NCBI RefSeq assembly: GCF_005280585.1
Contig: NZ_SZVO01000001.1
Span: 62,001-126,000, forward strand
Direction of reading: 5' to 3'
Length of the DNA: 64,000 nucleotides
DNA from: Dyadobacter frigoris
GTDB lineage: Bacteria > Bacteroidota > Bacteroidia > Cytophagales > Spirosomataceae
In this document: piece by piece, positions 1-7,896 of the stretch
How positions within the stretch are numbered: the first letter of the stretch is position 1
How the letters are laid out: every line of letters begins with the position of its first letter
Program-made: the position numbers and the translations under genes
Notes under the pieces: model-generated
Seen by the model: only the letters and a program-made list of their open reading frames with translations
What the model was told of the DNA's origin: nothing
Database searches by the model: none

Positions 1-275
1 GTGGAAGAATGGATCCGACGATGATACGCGTGGTCGATATTTCAAAAACCTTTAATTGTAATTTCGCGCAGCAGGTTAGAAAAAACCTGAAAAAGGAAGG
101 TATTTACAAAGGAATCAAAGCCGTGTTTTCTTCCGAAGAACAGATCAAAGAATCGCTTATTTTGACTGATGGAAGTAATTACAAGAAATCAGCTTATGGT
201 ACGATGTCTTATTTACCGGCAACTTTCGGCGCAACCTGTGCTTCTGTGGTGATCCGGGATTTGATTGAAGATTGA
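1..275 (+). CDS. tcdA: tRNA threonylcarbamoyladenosine dehydratase, C-terminal part
   Basis: The reading frame is open from the window edge, so the gene starts upstream and only about the last 90 residues are here. The preserved tail (RMDPTMIRVVDISKT, then KKSAYGTMSYLPATFG and a terminal ASVVIRDLI) matches the C-terminus of the ThiF/MoeB-like family that cyclises t6A to ct6A at position 37 of ANN-decoding tRNAs. The ATP-binding N-terminal half and catalytic Cys lie outside the window, so activity cannot be judged. The first ATG at position 9 is internal and is not the gene start. A bidirectional terminator follows. Confidence 0.85.
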   Translation, partial: GRMDPTMIRVVDISKTFNCNFAQQVRKNLKKEGIYKGIKAVFSSEEQIKESLILTDGSNYKKSAYGTMSYLPATFGATCASVVIRDLIED

Positions 276-277
276 AA

Positions 278-312
278 TAAAAAATCCCGGCATCGTTGCT
301 ACCGGGATTTTG
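278..312. terminator. bidirectional intrinsic terminator between convergent genes
   Basis: The stem AAATCCCGG / CCGGGATTT encloses an 11-nt loop. It is preceded by an A-run and followed by a T-run, so it can serve tcdA (+) and the oxidoreductase (-). Confidence 0.8.
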
Positions 313-321
313 ACAAAACGG

Positions 322-1290
322 TTAAATCTCAACTACAATTTTCCCCTTCGCCTGATTACTTTCCATATAGCTGTGCGCTTCTGAAATCTGATCCAGTTTG
401 AAAGTTTTATCAATGTTTAGATTGATTTTTCCTTCCGCGACGGCATCAATAAATTCCTGTAGTAAATCTTTATGCAGGTTTTCTGCGTCACCCATATAAA
501 CCGTCAGGCGGCCTAATGACGGAATATCTCCCATCGGCGTGAACTCATTCATCGTCCAGGAACCGCCCAGAATGCCAGTCATACAAACAATTCCTTTTGG
601 ACGGATACATTGCAGAGAATCCTTTAAAGTTTCGATACCAATCAATTCAAGCACTTTATCAACGCCTTTGGGAAAAAGACCTTTTAGCTTTGAATTAATT
701 TGGCCGTCATCCAAAAGAACATAATCAGCCCCATTTTCTTTTAAATGAATTTCCTTTTCCGGATTCCGGGTCGTAGAAATGACTGTCAATCCCTTCGTTT
801 TGGCTAGTTGACAAGCTAACATCCCAATAGAAGAAGTTCCGCCGCGAATCAGCAATGTTTCACCTTCTTTGATTTCTAAAGCCTCGTTTAAAGATCCTGA
901 AACGGTCTGGAACATTTCGGGAATAGCGCTTAGTATATTCCAGGGCAGATTACTTTCAAATGCAAAAACAATTTCCAGCGGAACAGCTGTAAATTCAGCA
1001 TAACCTCCGTCGAAATCTCTTCCCAGGCCACCCATAATAGCAGCCACTTTTTGGCCAATTTTATAAGTACCTGATGGATCATCCTCAATTTCTCCAACAC
1101 ATTCAATTCCTTGGATTCTTGGAAAAACTACGTTTGGTGAATGACCTTGTCTGGTGAATATTTCGGATCTGTTCAGCCCAAACGCCTTTATTTTTATTAA
1201 TACCCAACCTTTTTTTATCTGTGGTTTAGGCCTTTCCTGAATTTCTATAACATCAGGATTTCCTGCTTTTGTCGTTACTGCGGCTTTCAT
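322..1290 (-). CDS. quinone oxidoreductase-like medium-chain dehydrogenase/reductase
   Basis: This 322-residue protein has the MDR (alcohol dehydrogenase-like) layout: a GroES-like N-terminal barrel with FGLNRSEIFTRQG, then a Rossmann domain with the nucleotide-binding run RGGTSSIGMLACQLAK near residue 150. The structural and catalytic zinc ligands of true alcohol dehydrogenases are not apparent, which places it with NADPH-dependent quinone oxidoreductases (zeta-crystallin type). It probably reduces quinones or activated alkenes; the physiological substrate is unknown. It lies 3 bp after the esterase gene, so the two are almost certainly co-transcribed, with the Crp-like regulator just upstream on the same strand. 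Confidence 0.85.
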   Translation of the reverse strand: MKAAVTTKAGNPDVIEIQERPKPQIKKGWVLIKIKAFGLNRSEIFTRQGHSPNVVFPRIQGIECVGEIEDDPSGTYKIGQKVAAIMGGLGRDFDGGYAEFTAVPLEIVFAFESNLPWNILSAIPEMFQTVSGSLNEALEIKEGETLLIRGGTSSIGMLACQLAKTKGLTVISTTRNPEKEIHLKENGADYVLLDDGQINSKLKGLFPKGVDKVLELIGIETLKDSLQCIRPKGIVCMTGILGGSWTMNEFTPMGDIPSLGRLTVYMGDAENLHKDLLQEFIDAVAEGKINLNIDKTFKLDQISEAHSYMESNQAKGKIVVEI

Positions 1291-1293
1291 TTT

Positions 1294-2154
1294 TTAATAG
1301 TTTGATGATGCGTTATTTTCTTCTACAAGATGTTTGTTTTCCACGATGGTCAAGAACTCTTTGACTTCTTTAAGTGCTTTCTGCGAAGCTTCAGAATGAA
1401 TATTTGCTAACGGCCAGACATGGGTTTGATTCTCGTAAATACTCAATATTGCTTGATTCTGAATTGGTTTGATTTTGTTATAAAAATTGACACTGTCGTC
1501 AAGTAAAATTTCATTGGTACCAACCAGAATAAGTACTGGCGGGAATTCGCTTAAAACAACATTTTCCGGACTTGCTATTTCAACTGGCACTTTGGCGGCA
1601 TAATCAGTAGCTGCCTGTTTCAAATATTCAGGATTAAGAATCGGATCAATAACTCTGTTTTCTTCCATGGATGAATTATTTCCTTCCAAATTAATCCACC
1701 CCGAAATGAATACAACTTTCTCTGGCAATTGAATATTTCGTTTTAGCATTTCACCCACTGAAGAAACGATCAGACCGGTGCCAGCACTATCACCTATAAA
1801 ACTGATTGCATGATCGGGATAGGTTTTAATTAGCTCTTCGTATACCTGAATGACATCTTTAAGCGCAGCCGGAAAAGGATTTTCAGGGGCCAGGGCATAA
1901 TCAACAAATAAAATTCTCCTTTGAAGCTTTTCAGAAAAGTGGCTGACCATACTTGCATGTGACCGGATAGAACCGAGAGCAAATACGCCTCCGTGCAAGA
2001 AAATGGTAATAGTTTTTGAGATTTCATTTTCTGGTGTAAACCAGAAACAGTTTAAACCATTAATATTTTCCTGCTTGATGCTAACTTCTGCTGCTTTCGG
2101 ATAAAGATTTCCTAACTGATCAAATCCGTCCCTTCTTGCTTTTATATCTTCCAT
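1294..2154 (-). CDS. alpha/beta hydrolase, HSL-type esterase
   Basis: This is a 286-residue alpha/beta hydrolase. It has the HGG oxyanion-hole motif (IFLHGGVFALG), the nucleophile elbow GDSAG, a later Asp (EILLDDS) and a His (NQTHVWPL), in the order of the hormone-sensitive-lipase family. It probably hydrolyses short-chain esters in the cytoplasm; no signal peptide is seen. It is the first gene of a two-gene unit with the quinone oxidoreductase, and a Crp/Fnr-type gene lies 121 bp upstream on the same strand. The substrate cannot be told from sequence. Confidence 0.85.
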   Translation of the reverse strand: MEDIKARRDGFDQLGNLYPKAAEVSIKQENINGLNCFWFTPENEISKTITIFLHGGVFALGSIRSHASMVSHFSEKLQRRILFVDYALAPENPFPAALKDVIQVYEELIKTYPDHAISFIGDSAGTGLIVSSVGEMLKRNIQLPEKVVFISGWINLEGNNSSMEENRVIDPILNPEYLKQAATDYAAKVPVEIASPENVVLSEFPPVLILVGTNEILLDDSVNFYNKIKPIQNQAILSIYENQTHVWPLANIHSEASQKALKEVKEFLTIVENKHLVEENNASSNY

Positions 2155-2275
2155 TGTTATTGTCTTTATTTAATTGCTTAAATCAATTTTTTATAACACA
2201 AAGGTGATTGTTAATAGAGAGATCGGCCAATAATAAAAGTTAAGAAATACCCTTAAGATAGATTAAGAGTATTTC

Positions 2276-2857
2276 TTATTTTTTGGATATTTCTTTTCGG
2301 ATTTTACTCAGAAATTCGGGGGTAATGCCCAGATAGGAAGCGATTTGGGTATTGGGGAGTCGTTGAGAGAGTTTTGGATATTGGTTTAGAAAGGTAAGAT
2401 AGCGCTCTTCAGCCGTAGAGCTGATTGCTTGTAAAACCCGGTTTTCGAGCTCTACAAATCTGTTTTCAATGATCACTCTGAAATTCCTGTTAAACTTCGG
2501 GTTGGTCATAAAAAGCTCAATAAGATCAGGTTTGGTTATTTGGAAGATAACCGAAGGTTCAATGGCTTCAATAAAAACACGGCTCGGCTTTTCGTTGTAA
2601 AAGCTGTCGATTTCCATGATCCAATCGTTTTCAGCAATGAATTGAAGATTATGTTCCGTGCCTTTTTGATCAACCTGGAACTTTTTGAAACAGCCTTCTG
2701 CCACGAAAGTATAGTGTTTGCAAACATCGTCTTCCTGCAAAATAAACTGTCTTCTTTTGATTTTTCTTTCAACTACTCTTTTGGAAAGATCTTCCCGTTC
2801 TTCTTCGTTGAGAGGAATGTAATTGTCAAAATTTGCGAAAAGTTTTTCCAGGCTCAC
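2276..2857 (-). CDS. Crp/Fnr-family transcriptional regulator
   Basis: The 193-residue protein has an N-terminal cyclic-nucleotide-binding fold (about residues 20-120) and a short C-terminal winged helix ending YLGITPEFLSKIRKEISKK, which resembles the recognition helix of Bacteroidota Crp-like proteins. The effector is unknown; many relatives in this phylum lack the cAMP-contacting Arg-Ser pair and I cannot identify it here. The position directly upstream of, and co-directional with, the esterase/oxidoreductase pair suggests it controls those genes. That is inference. Confidence 0.85.
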   Translation of the reverse strand: MSLEKLFANFDNYIPLNEEEREDLSKRVVERKIKRRQFILQEDDVCKHYTFVAEGCFKKFQVDQKGTEHNLQFIAENDWIMEIDSFYNEKPSRVFIEAIEPSVIFQITKPDLIELFMTNPKFNRNFRVIIENRFVELENRVLQAISSTAEERYLTFLNQYPKLSQRLPNTQIASYLGITPEFLSKIRKEISKK

Positions 2858-2989
2858 TTTGTAATGATAATGGTTTAATTAAATCGGTTAATTATTGGTG
2901 AGAGGAAATTAGCAAATTAATAAATGTAATCTAGTTTTTGGCGAGCTAAGATGGCCATGTAGAAATATTGGAGGTAATTTTATTTTCCC

Positions 2990-3380
2990 CGCCGCTCCAT
3001 AGGAGCATCCTGTTTATAGCCAATTGCTTGTTTGGGGCTAATCCCGACTCCTTCGGAGTCTCCTAAATTTTTATCAAGAATGTTTTTACCAAACAGAGGA
3101 GGCTCCGAAGGAGCCAAACCTTGGTTGGTAAAGACATTCTTTCTATAAACAGGAAGCCGCTCTGCGGCTGGCAATTCCTAATTCTTTAGATTAATTTATA
3201 TTCAAAAAATCTCTTTTACATCCGCTCCATCGGAGCATCCTGTTTATAGAAATAATGATTTGAATGTTCTGTGTCCTAACTCCGTAGGAGTTTCCTGATA
3301 TTGCAGGAGGCTCCGATGGAGCCAGGGAAATTTGAAAGTTCGATGTGGTGCTATCAAACAGGATGCTCCTATGGGAGCGG
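2990..3380. repeat. cluster of REP-like mini-hairpins with 3-nt loops
   Basis: About eight short perfect palindromes lie in 390 bp. Each has a 5-6-bp stem and a 3-nt loop, for example GCTCC-ATA-GGAGC at 2994-3006, GGCTCC-GAA-GGAGCC, GCCGC-TCT-GCGGC and GGCTCC-GAT-GGAGCC. Several are flanked by ATCCTGTTTATAG or its reverse complement CTATAAACAGGA, so they occur in facing pairs. The same family recurs at 34639-34913. The loops often vary while stems stay paired, which indicates selection or a copying mechanism acting on the hairpin. No coding potential is credible here. Confidence 0.8.
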
Positions 3381-3429
3381 GATTTGAAGCGAGATGGTCT
3401 AGAGTTGATGCCTATGACAAAAATTTGAG

Positions 3430-4657
3430 ATAATTAATTAAATGCGCCAAAAACGCAAAAAGGCCACCATCTTTCGATAGTGACCTTCTGTTCTCTTGTA
3501 GCGGGAGCTGGCCAGGATCGCCTGCCCGGTCGAACCAGCGATCTTTGGGTTAATGGCTCAACGAACAATTTTTTGGATAATTAATTAAACGCGCCAAAAA
3601 CGCAAAAAGGCCACCATCTTTCGATAGTGACCTTCTGTTTTTGTAGCGGGAGCTGGCCAGGATCGCCTGCCCGGTCGAACCAGCGATCTTTGGGTTAATG
3701 GCTCAACGAACAATTTTTTGGATAATTAATTAAATGCGCCAGAAACGCAAAAAGGCCACCATCTTTCGATAGTGACCTTCTGTTCTCTTGTAGCGGGAGC
3801 TGGCCAGGATCGCCTGCCCGGTCGAACCAGGGATCTTTGGGTTAATGGCTCAACGAACAATTTTTGGATAATTAATTAAACGCGCCAAAAACGCAAAAAG
3901 GCCACCATCTTTCGATAGTGACCTTCTGTTCTCTTGTAGCGGGAGCTGGCCAGGATCGCCTGCCCGGTCGAACCAGGGATCTTTGGGTTAATGCCCAACG
4001 ACCATTTTTAAATAATTAATTAAGATGCCAAAAACGCAAAAAAGCCACCATCTTTCGATAGTGACCTTCTGTTTTTGTAGCGGGAGCTGGCCAGGATCGC
4101 CTGCCCGGTCGAACCAGCGATTTTTGGGTTAATGGCTCAACGAACAATTTTTTGGATAATTAATTAAACGCGCCAAAAACGCAAAAAGGCCACCATCTTT
4201 CGATAGTGACCTTCTGTTCTCTTGTAGCGGGAGCTGGCCAGGATCGCCTGCCCGGTCGAACCAGGGATCTTTGGGTTAATGCCCAACGACCATTTTTAAA
4301 TAATTAATTAAGATGCCAAAAACGCAAAAAAGCCACCATCTTTCGATAGTGACCTTCTGTTTTTGTAGCGGGAGCTGGCCAGGATCGCCTGCCCGGTCGA
4401 ACCAGGGATCTTTGGGTTAATGGCTCAACGAACAATTTTTTGGATAATTAATTAAATGCGCCAGAAACGCAAAAAGGCCACCATCTTTCGATAGTGACCT
4501 TCTGTTCTCTTGTAGCGGGAGCTGGCCAGGATCGCCTGCCCGGTCGAACCAGCGATCTTTGGGTTAATGGCTCAACGAACAATTTTTTGGATAATTAATT
4601 AAACGCGCCAAAAACGCAAAAAGGCCACCATCTTTCGATAGTGACCTTCTGTTTTTG
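3430..4657 (-). repeat. tandem array of degenerate tRNA-fMet 3' halves plus terminators
   Basis: Eight complete units begin at 3430, 3577, 3722, 3868, 4012, 4156, 4300 and 4444, and a ninth (4591) runs into the intact tRNA gene. The period is 144-147 bp. On the minus strand each unit contains a tRNA-fMet-like 3' half (the position matching A73 is at 3499, 3644, 3791, 3937, 4078, 4225, 4366 and 4513), an intrinsic terminator, and an AT-rich linker containing ATAATTAATTAA. All eight tRNA-like parts share the same damage: a scrambled anticodon stem, no 5' acceptor strand, and CCGGGCAGGCGATCCTGG in place of two T-loop bases (net +16 nt). They therefore arose by amplification of one diverged copy. 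The pair 3868-4155 is repeated almost unchanged at 4156-4443. Confidence 0.9.
4616..4648 (-). terminator. intrinsic terminator of the tRNA-fMet gene
   Basis: On the minus strand AAGGTCACTATC, a GAAA tetraloop and GATGGTGGCCTT form a 12-bp stem with two G-U pairs, followed by a U-run. It starts ten bases after the tRNA 3' end. The same hairpin is repeated in every array unit downstream. Confidence 0.85.
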
Positions 4658-4730
<73 letters not shown>

Positions 4731-4749
4731 GTGTCGTTGAATTGGAGTG

Positions 4750-4781
4750 CAAACATACGACTAATGTTTCAATAAAAACAA
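4750..4781 (-). promoter_or_regulatory. promoter of the tRNA-fMet gene
   Basis: Read on the minus strand, TATGTTTG (4757-4750) matches the Bacteroidota -7 box TAnnTTTG. TTG (4781-4779) lies 21 nt upstream as the -33 box. The -7 box ends 19 nt before the tRNA 5' end, a normal distance. Confidence 0.55.
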
Positions 4782-4844
4782 CTATTTTTGTAAAAAAGAT
4801 TTAAAAAATATTTTCAACTGCCTCCTGACATCACCCGATTATAT

Positions 4845-6800
4845 ATGAATTTTTCCTTCTCTCCCGCAAAATTATGGGGGCGTATTCACATAGTAATGTT
4901 GCTCAGGATACTCTGGGTCATGATTTTGTTCATGGTTTGTCGTATTCTGTTTTATTTGCTGAACACCATTTTCTTTCCTGATATTTCTTTTGAGCACGGA
5001 TTAAATTTAATGGCCGGTGGAATCAAATTTGATATCGTCGCCGTCTTTTATGTAAATATTCTGTACATTTTTTTGATGTCGGTTCCCTTTACTTTTAAAT
5101 ATCGGGCGGGCTATCAGAAATTTCTGGATTATCTTTTTATCTTCTCCAACAGTATTGCTTTGTCGGCAAACTGTATGGATATGATTTACTACCGTTTCAC
5201 GATCAAGCGTACAACCTGGTCAATTTTGAAAGAATTTTCTCATCAGGATAATATGGGAACGCTTTTCGGCGGGTTTATTTTGAGATATTGGTACGTTGCC
5301 GTGATCTGGATTCTGCTGGTACTTTCACTGGTTAAGATTACGCAAATTTTAAAAGTTAAGGAGCGTGCAAATCTTCCTGTGTGGGCATTTTTCCTGATTC
5401 ACACTGCGCTGATGGGAATTATTGTCGAGCTTTTCATAGGCGGTGTCCGTGGTGGTTTTGCCCATAGCATCCGTCCGATCACGTTAAGCAATGCGGGAGA
5501 ATATGTGAAAAAGCCGAAAGAAATGTTTCTTGTTCTCAATACACCTTTCTGCATTTTTAAAACCCTGAGCAGATCGGATTATGAGCGGGTAAGCTATTTT
5601 CCGGGGCTTAATGAAGCTGGACAGGTTTTTAGTCCGATGCATAAGCCTGACAGCATTCAGCCGCCATTCAAACCCATGAATGTCGTAATCCTGATCTGGG
5701 AAAGTTTTGGAAAGGAAATGGTCGGGACTTACAACCGTGATCTCGAAAATGGGACATACAAAGGGTACACGCCTTTTATAGATTCGTTGATGCAGCATAG
5801 CCGTGTCAACTGGTATTCTTTTGCCAACGGAGCAAAGTCAATTGAGGCGATTCCTTCTGTGTTAACGAGTATTCCTGGCATCAAGGAGCCGTTCGTGACA
5901 ATGCGTTATACTGATAACAAATTGCCGAGTTTGCCTGCTATACTGGAAAGTAAAGGGTACTCAACTTCCTTTTTCCATGGCGCACCAAACGGTTCGATGG
6001 GTTTCCAGGCTTTTGTCAATTTGATTGGTGTCCAAAAATATTATGGCAAAAACGAATATAATAATGACGCCGATTATGACGGAATCTGGGGAATTTGGGA
6101 TGAGGAATTTTTACAATACTGGGCCAAAACGATGAACACGTTCAAAGAGCCTTTTATGAGCACGCTCTTCACGGTTTCGTCCCACGATCCTTATAAAGTA
6201 CCGGAGCGTTACAAAGGGAAATTCCCGACCGGTCCATTGCCTGTTTATGAAACGATGGGTTATACGGATAATGCTTTACGTGCCTTTTTTGCCAAAGCCA
6301 GAACGATGCCCTGGTTTAAAAACACACTTTTTGTCATCACAGCGGATCATGCAGCTACTTTTGCTCATTACCCGCAATACCAGACTTCAGTTGGAAACTT
6401 CTCCATTCCAATTATTTTTTATGCGCCGGGAGATAGTACAATGACCAAACGTGATTCGTCCGCTTTGGTGCAGCAAATCGATATAATGCCGTCTGTTTTA
6501 GGATATCTCCATTACGATAAACCCTATTTTGCGTTCGGAAAAAATATCTTCCAGAACCCGCCGCTTAACTTTGCTGTTAACTATGATGGTGTATATCAAT
6601 GGTTCAACGGACCATACATATTGCAATTTGATGGCAAGAAAACCGTAGGTTTGTATAATTATCAGAAAGACAAGCTTCTGAAAAACAATTTGAAAGATAA
6701 ATTACCAGCCATACAAGGCCCGATGGAGTTGCAGGTGAAAGCTTTTGTGCAGCAATACACCAACCGTATGCTGGATGACAAGTTAACTGTAACACCGTAA
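4845..6800 (+). CDS. LTA-synthase-family sulfatase-fold transferase
   Basis: The 651-residue inner-membrane protein has about five transmembrane helices in its first 200 residues, then a periplasmic alkaline-phosphatase/sulfatase-fold domain. Visible active-site elements are WESFG (Glu286, probable metal ligand), NGAKSIEAIPS (Ser332 where LtaS has its Thr nucleophile), SSHDPY and ITADHA. Family members transfer phosphoglycerol or phosphoethanolamine from phospholipid to an extracytoplasmic acceptor. Gram-negative Bacteroidota make no lipoteichoic acid, so the acceptor is probably a surface glycan or osmoregulated glucan; that is inference. It is followed 57 bp later by era. A sulfatase hydrolysing its substrate is the less likely alternative. 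Confidence 0.85.
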   Translation: MNFSFSPAKLWGRIHIVMLLRILWVMILFMVCRILFYLLNTIFFPDISFEHGLNLMAGGIKFDIVAVFYVNILYIFLMSVPFTFKYRAGYQKFLDYLFIFSNSIALSANCMDMIYYRFTIKRTTWSILKEFSHQDNMGTLFGGFILRYWYVAVIWILLVLSLVKITQILKVKERANLPVWAFFLIHTALMGIIVELFIGGVRGGFAHSIRPITLSNAGEYVKKPKEMFLVLNTPFCIFKTLSRSDYERVSYFPGLNEAGQVFSPMHKPDSIQPPFKPMNVVILIWESFGKEMVGTYNRDLENGTYKGYTPFIDSLMQHSRVNWYSFANGAKSIEAIPSVLTSIPGIKEPFVTMRYTDNKLPSLPAILESKGYSTSFFHGAPNGSMGFQAFVNLIGVQKYYGKNEYNNDADYDGIWGIWDEEFLQYWAKTMNTFKEPFMSTLFTVSSHDPYKVPERYKGKFPTGPLPVYETMGYTDNALRAFFAKARTMPWFKNTLFVITADHAATFAHYPQYQTSVGNFSIPIIFYAPGDSTMTKRDSSALVQQIDIMPSVLGYLHYDKPYFAFGKNIFQNPPLNFAVNYDGVYQWFNGPYILQFDGKKTVGLYNYQKDKLLKNNLKDKLPAIQGPMELQVKAFVQQYTNRMLDDKLTVTP

Positions 6801-6857
6801 TAATTTCGTGGTTAATTAGCGTAAAAATTACTTAATCAACGAATTACAAAAAGAATT

Positions 6858-7781
6858 ATGAGCGAAAATATAGAAAGTCCTGCTCCTCTACGCGATTTCC
6901 GCGCTGGATTTGTGAGCATAATTGGTAAACCTAATGTAGGTAAATCAACGTTAATGAATGTGCTGGTAGGAGAGAAGATGTCCATCATTACTTCAAAAGC
7001 ACAAACAACCCGTCACCGTATCATGGGAATCCTGAATGGTAAACATGAAGGAATTCCTTTTCAGCTGGTATATTCCGACACTCCGGGTGTTGTAAAACCT
7101 GCCTACAAATTGCATGATTCCATGATGACTTTTGTAAAAGGGTCGCTTGAAGATGCTGATGTAGTTTTATTTGTAACGGAAGTTGGAGAAAAAGCATCGG
7201 AACATGAGGTGTTGCCTCTGCTTCAAAGAACACAGGCACCAATTATTTTGGTGTTGAATAAAATTGATTTATCAAATGAAGAAGAACTGAAACGGAAAAC
7301 AGAAGAATGGGAAAAGGAGATTCAGCCTGCTGCAATTATCCCGATCTCGGCGCTTTTGAATGCGAATGTTGAAACTTTGTTCGATGCGATCATTACCCGG
7401 TTACCATTTCATCCACCATACTTCGATGAAGATGAATTAACCGATAAGCCTGAACGTTTCTTTGCTTCGGAAATCGTTCGCGAAAAAATATTTCTGAACT
7501 ACCGCCAGGAAATTCCATACAGCAGCGAGGTGGTAATCTCAGAATTTAAAGAACGCGACGATATGATTGTGATCCGGGCAGAAATTCTGGTCGAACGTAA
7601 AAGCCAGAAAGGAATTATCATTGGGGAAAAAGGCGTGATGCTTAAAAAAATAGGCACACAGGCACGCGAAGACATGGAAGTATTTTTTGGTAAAAAAGTA
7701 TTCCTTGAACAACATGTAAAAGTAGAACCGGATTGGAGAAGCAAGGAAAACAAGCTTCGTCAGTTTGGATATGAAGAGTAA
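6858..7781 (+). CDS. era: GTPase Era
   Basis: This 307-residue protein has an N-terminal GTPase domain with G1 GKPNVGKST (23-31), G3 DTPG (74-77) and G4 NKID (134-137). A C-terminal KH RNA-binding domain (about 215-290) contains the GxxG-like run IIGEKGVMLKKIG. Era binds the 3' end of 16S rRNA and assists late assembly of the 30S subunit. The length and motif spacing are normal. der follows on the same strand, so two ribosome-assembly GTPases are clustered. Confidence 0.97.
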   Translation: MSENIESPAPLRDFRAGFVSIIGKPNVGKSTLMNVLVGEKMSIITSKAQTTRHRIMGILNGKHEGIPFQLVYSDTPGVVKPAYKLHDSMMTFVKGSLEDADVVLFVTEVGEKASEHEVLPLLQRTQAPIILVLNKIDLSNEEELKRKTEEWEKEIQPAAIIPISALLNANVETLFDAIITRLPFHPPYFDEDELTDKPERFFASEIVREKIFLNYRQEIPYSSEVVISEFKERDDMIVIRAEILVERKSQKGIIIGEKGVMLKKIGTQAREDMEVFFGKKVFLEQHVKVEPDWRSKENKLRQFGYEE

Positions 7782-7896
7782 GAAACGTAATTCTCAATCT
7801 TGCAACATTATCCTGACAATCAGGGTTCTATCATTAAGATAATAAATAAATGGGTTTCTGGCCAAAAACTTTCGGTCAGGGATTAGAAAAATAAAA

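Noticed and set aside
2980..3174. 64-residue open frame on the minus strand
   Set aside because: It runs through the mini-hairpin cluster; its codons are the palindromes themselves and it resembles no protein.
3499..4582. Eight further functional tRNA genes
   Set aside because: Each copy lacks the 5' acceptor strand and D-arm, has a broken anticodon stem and an enlarged T-loop, so no cloverleaf can form.
3430..4657. CRISPR array
   Set aside because: The units are 144-147 bp and repeat along their whole length. There are no unique spacers and no cas genes nearby.
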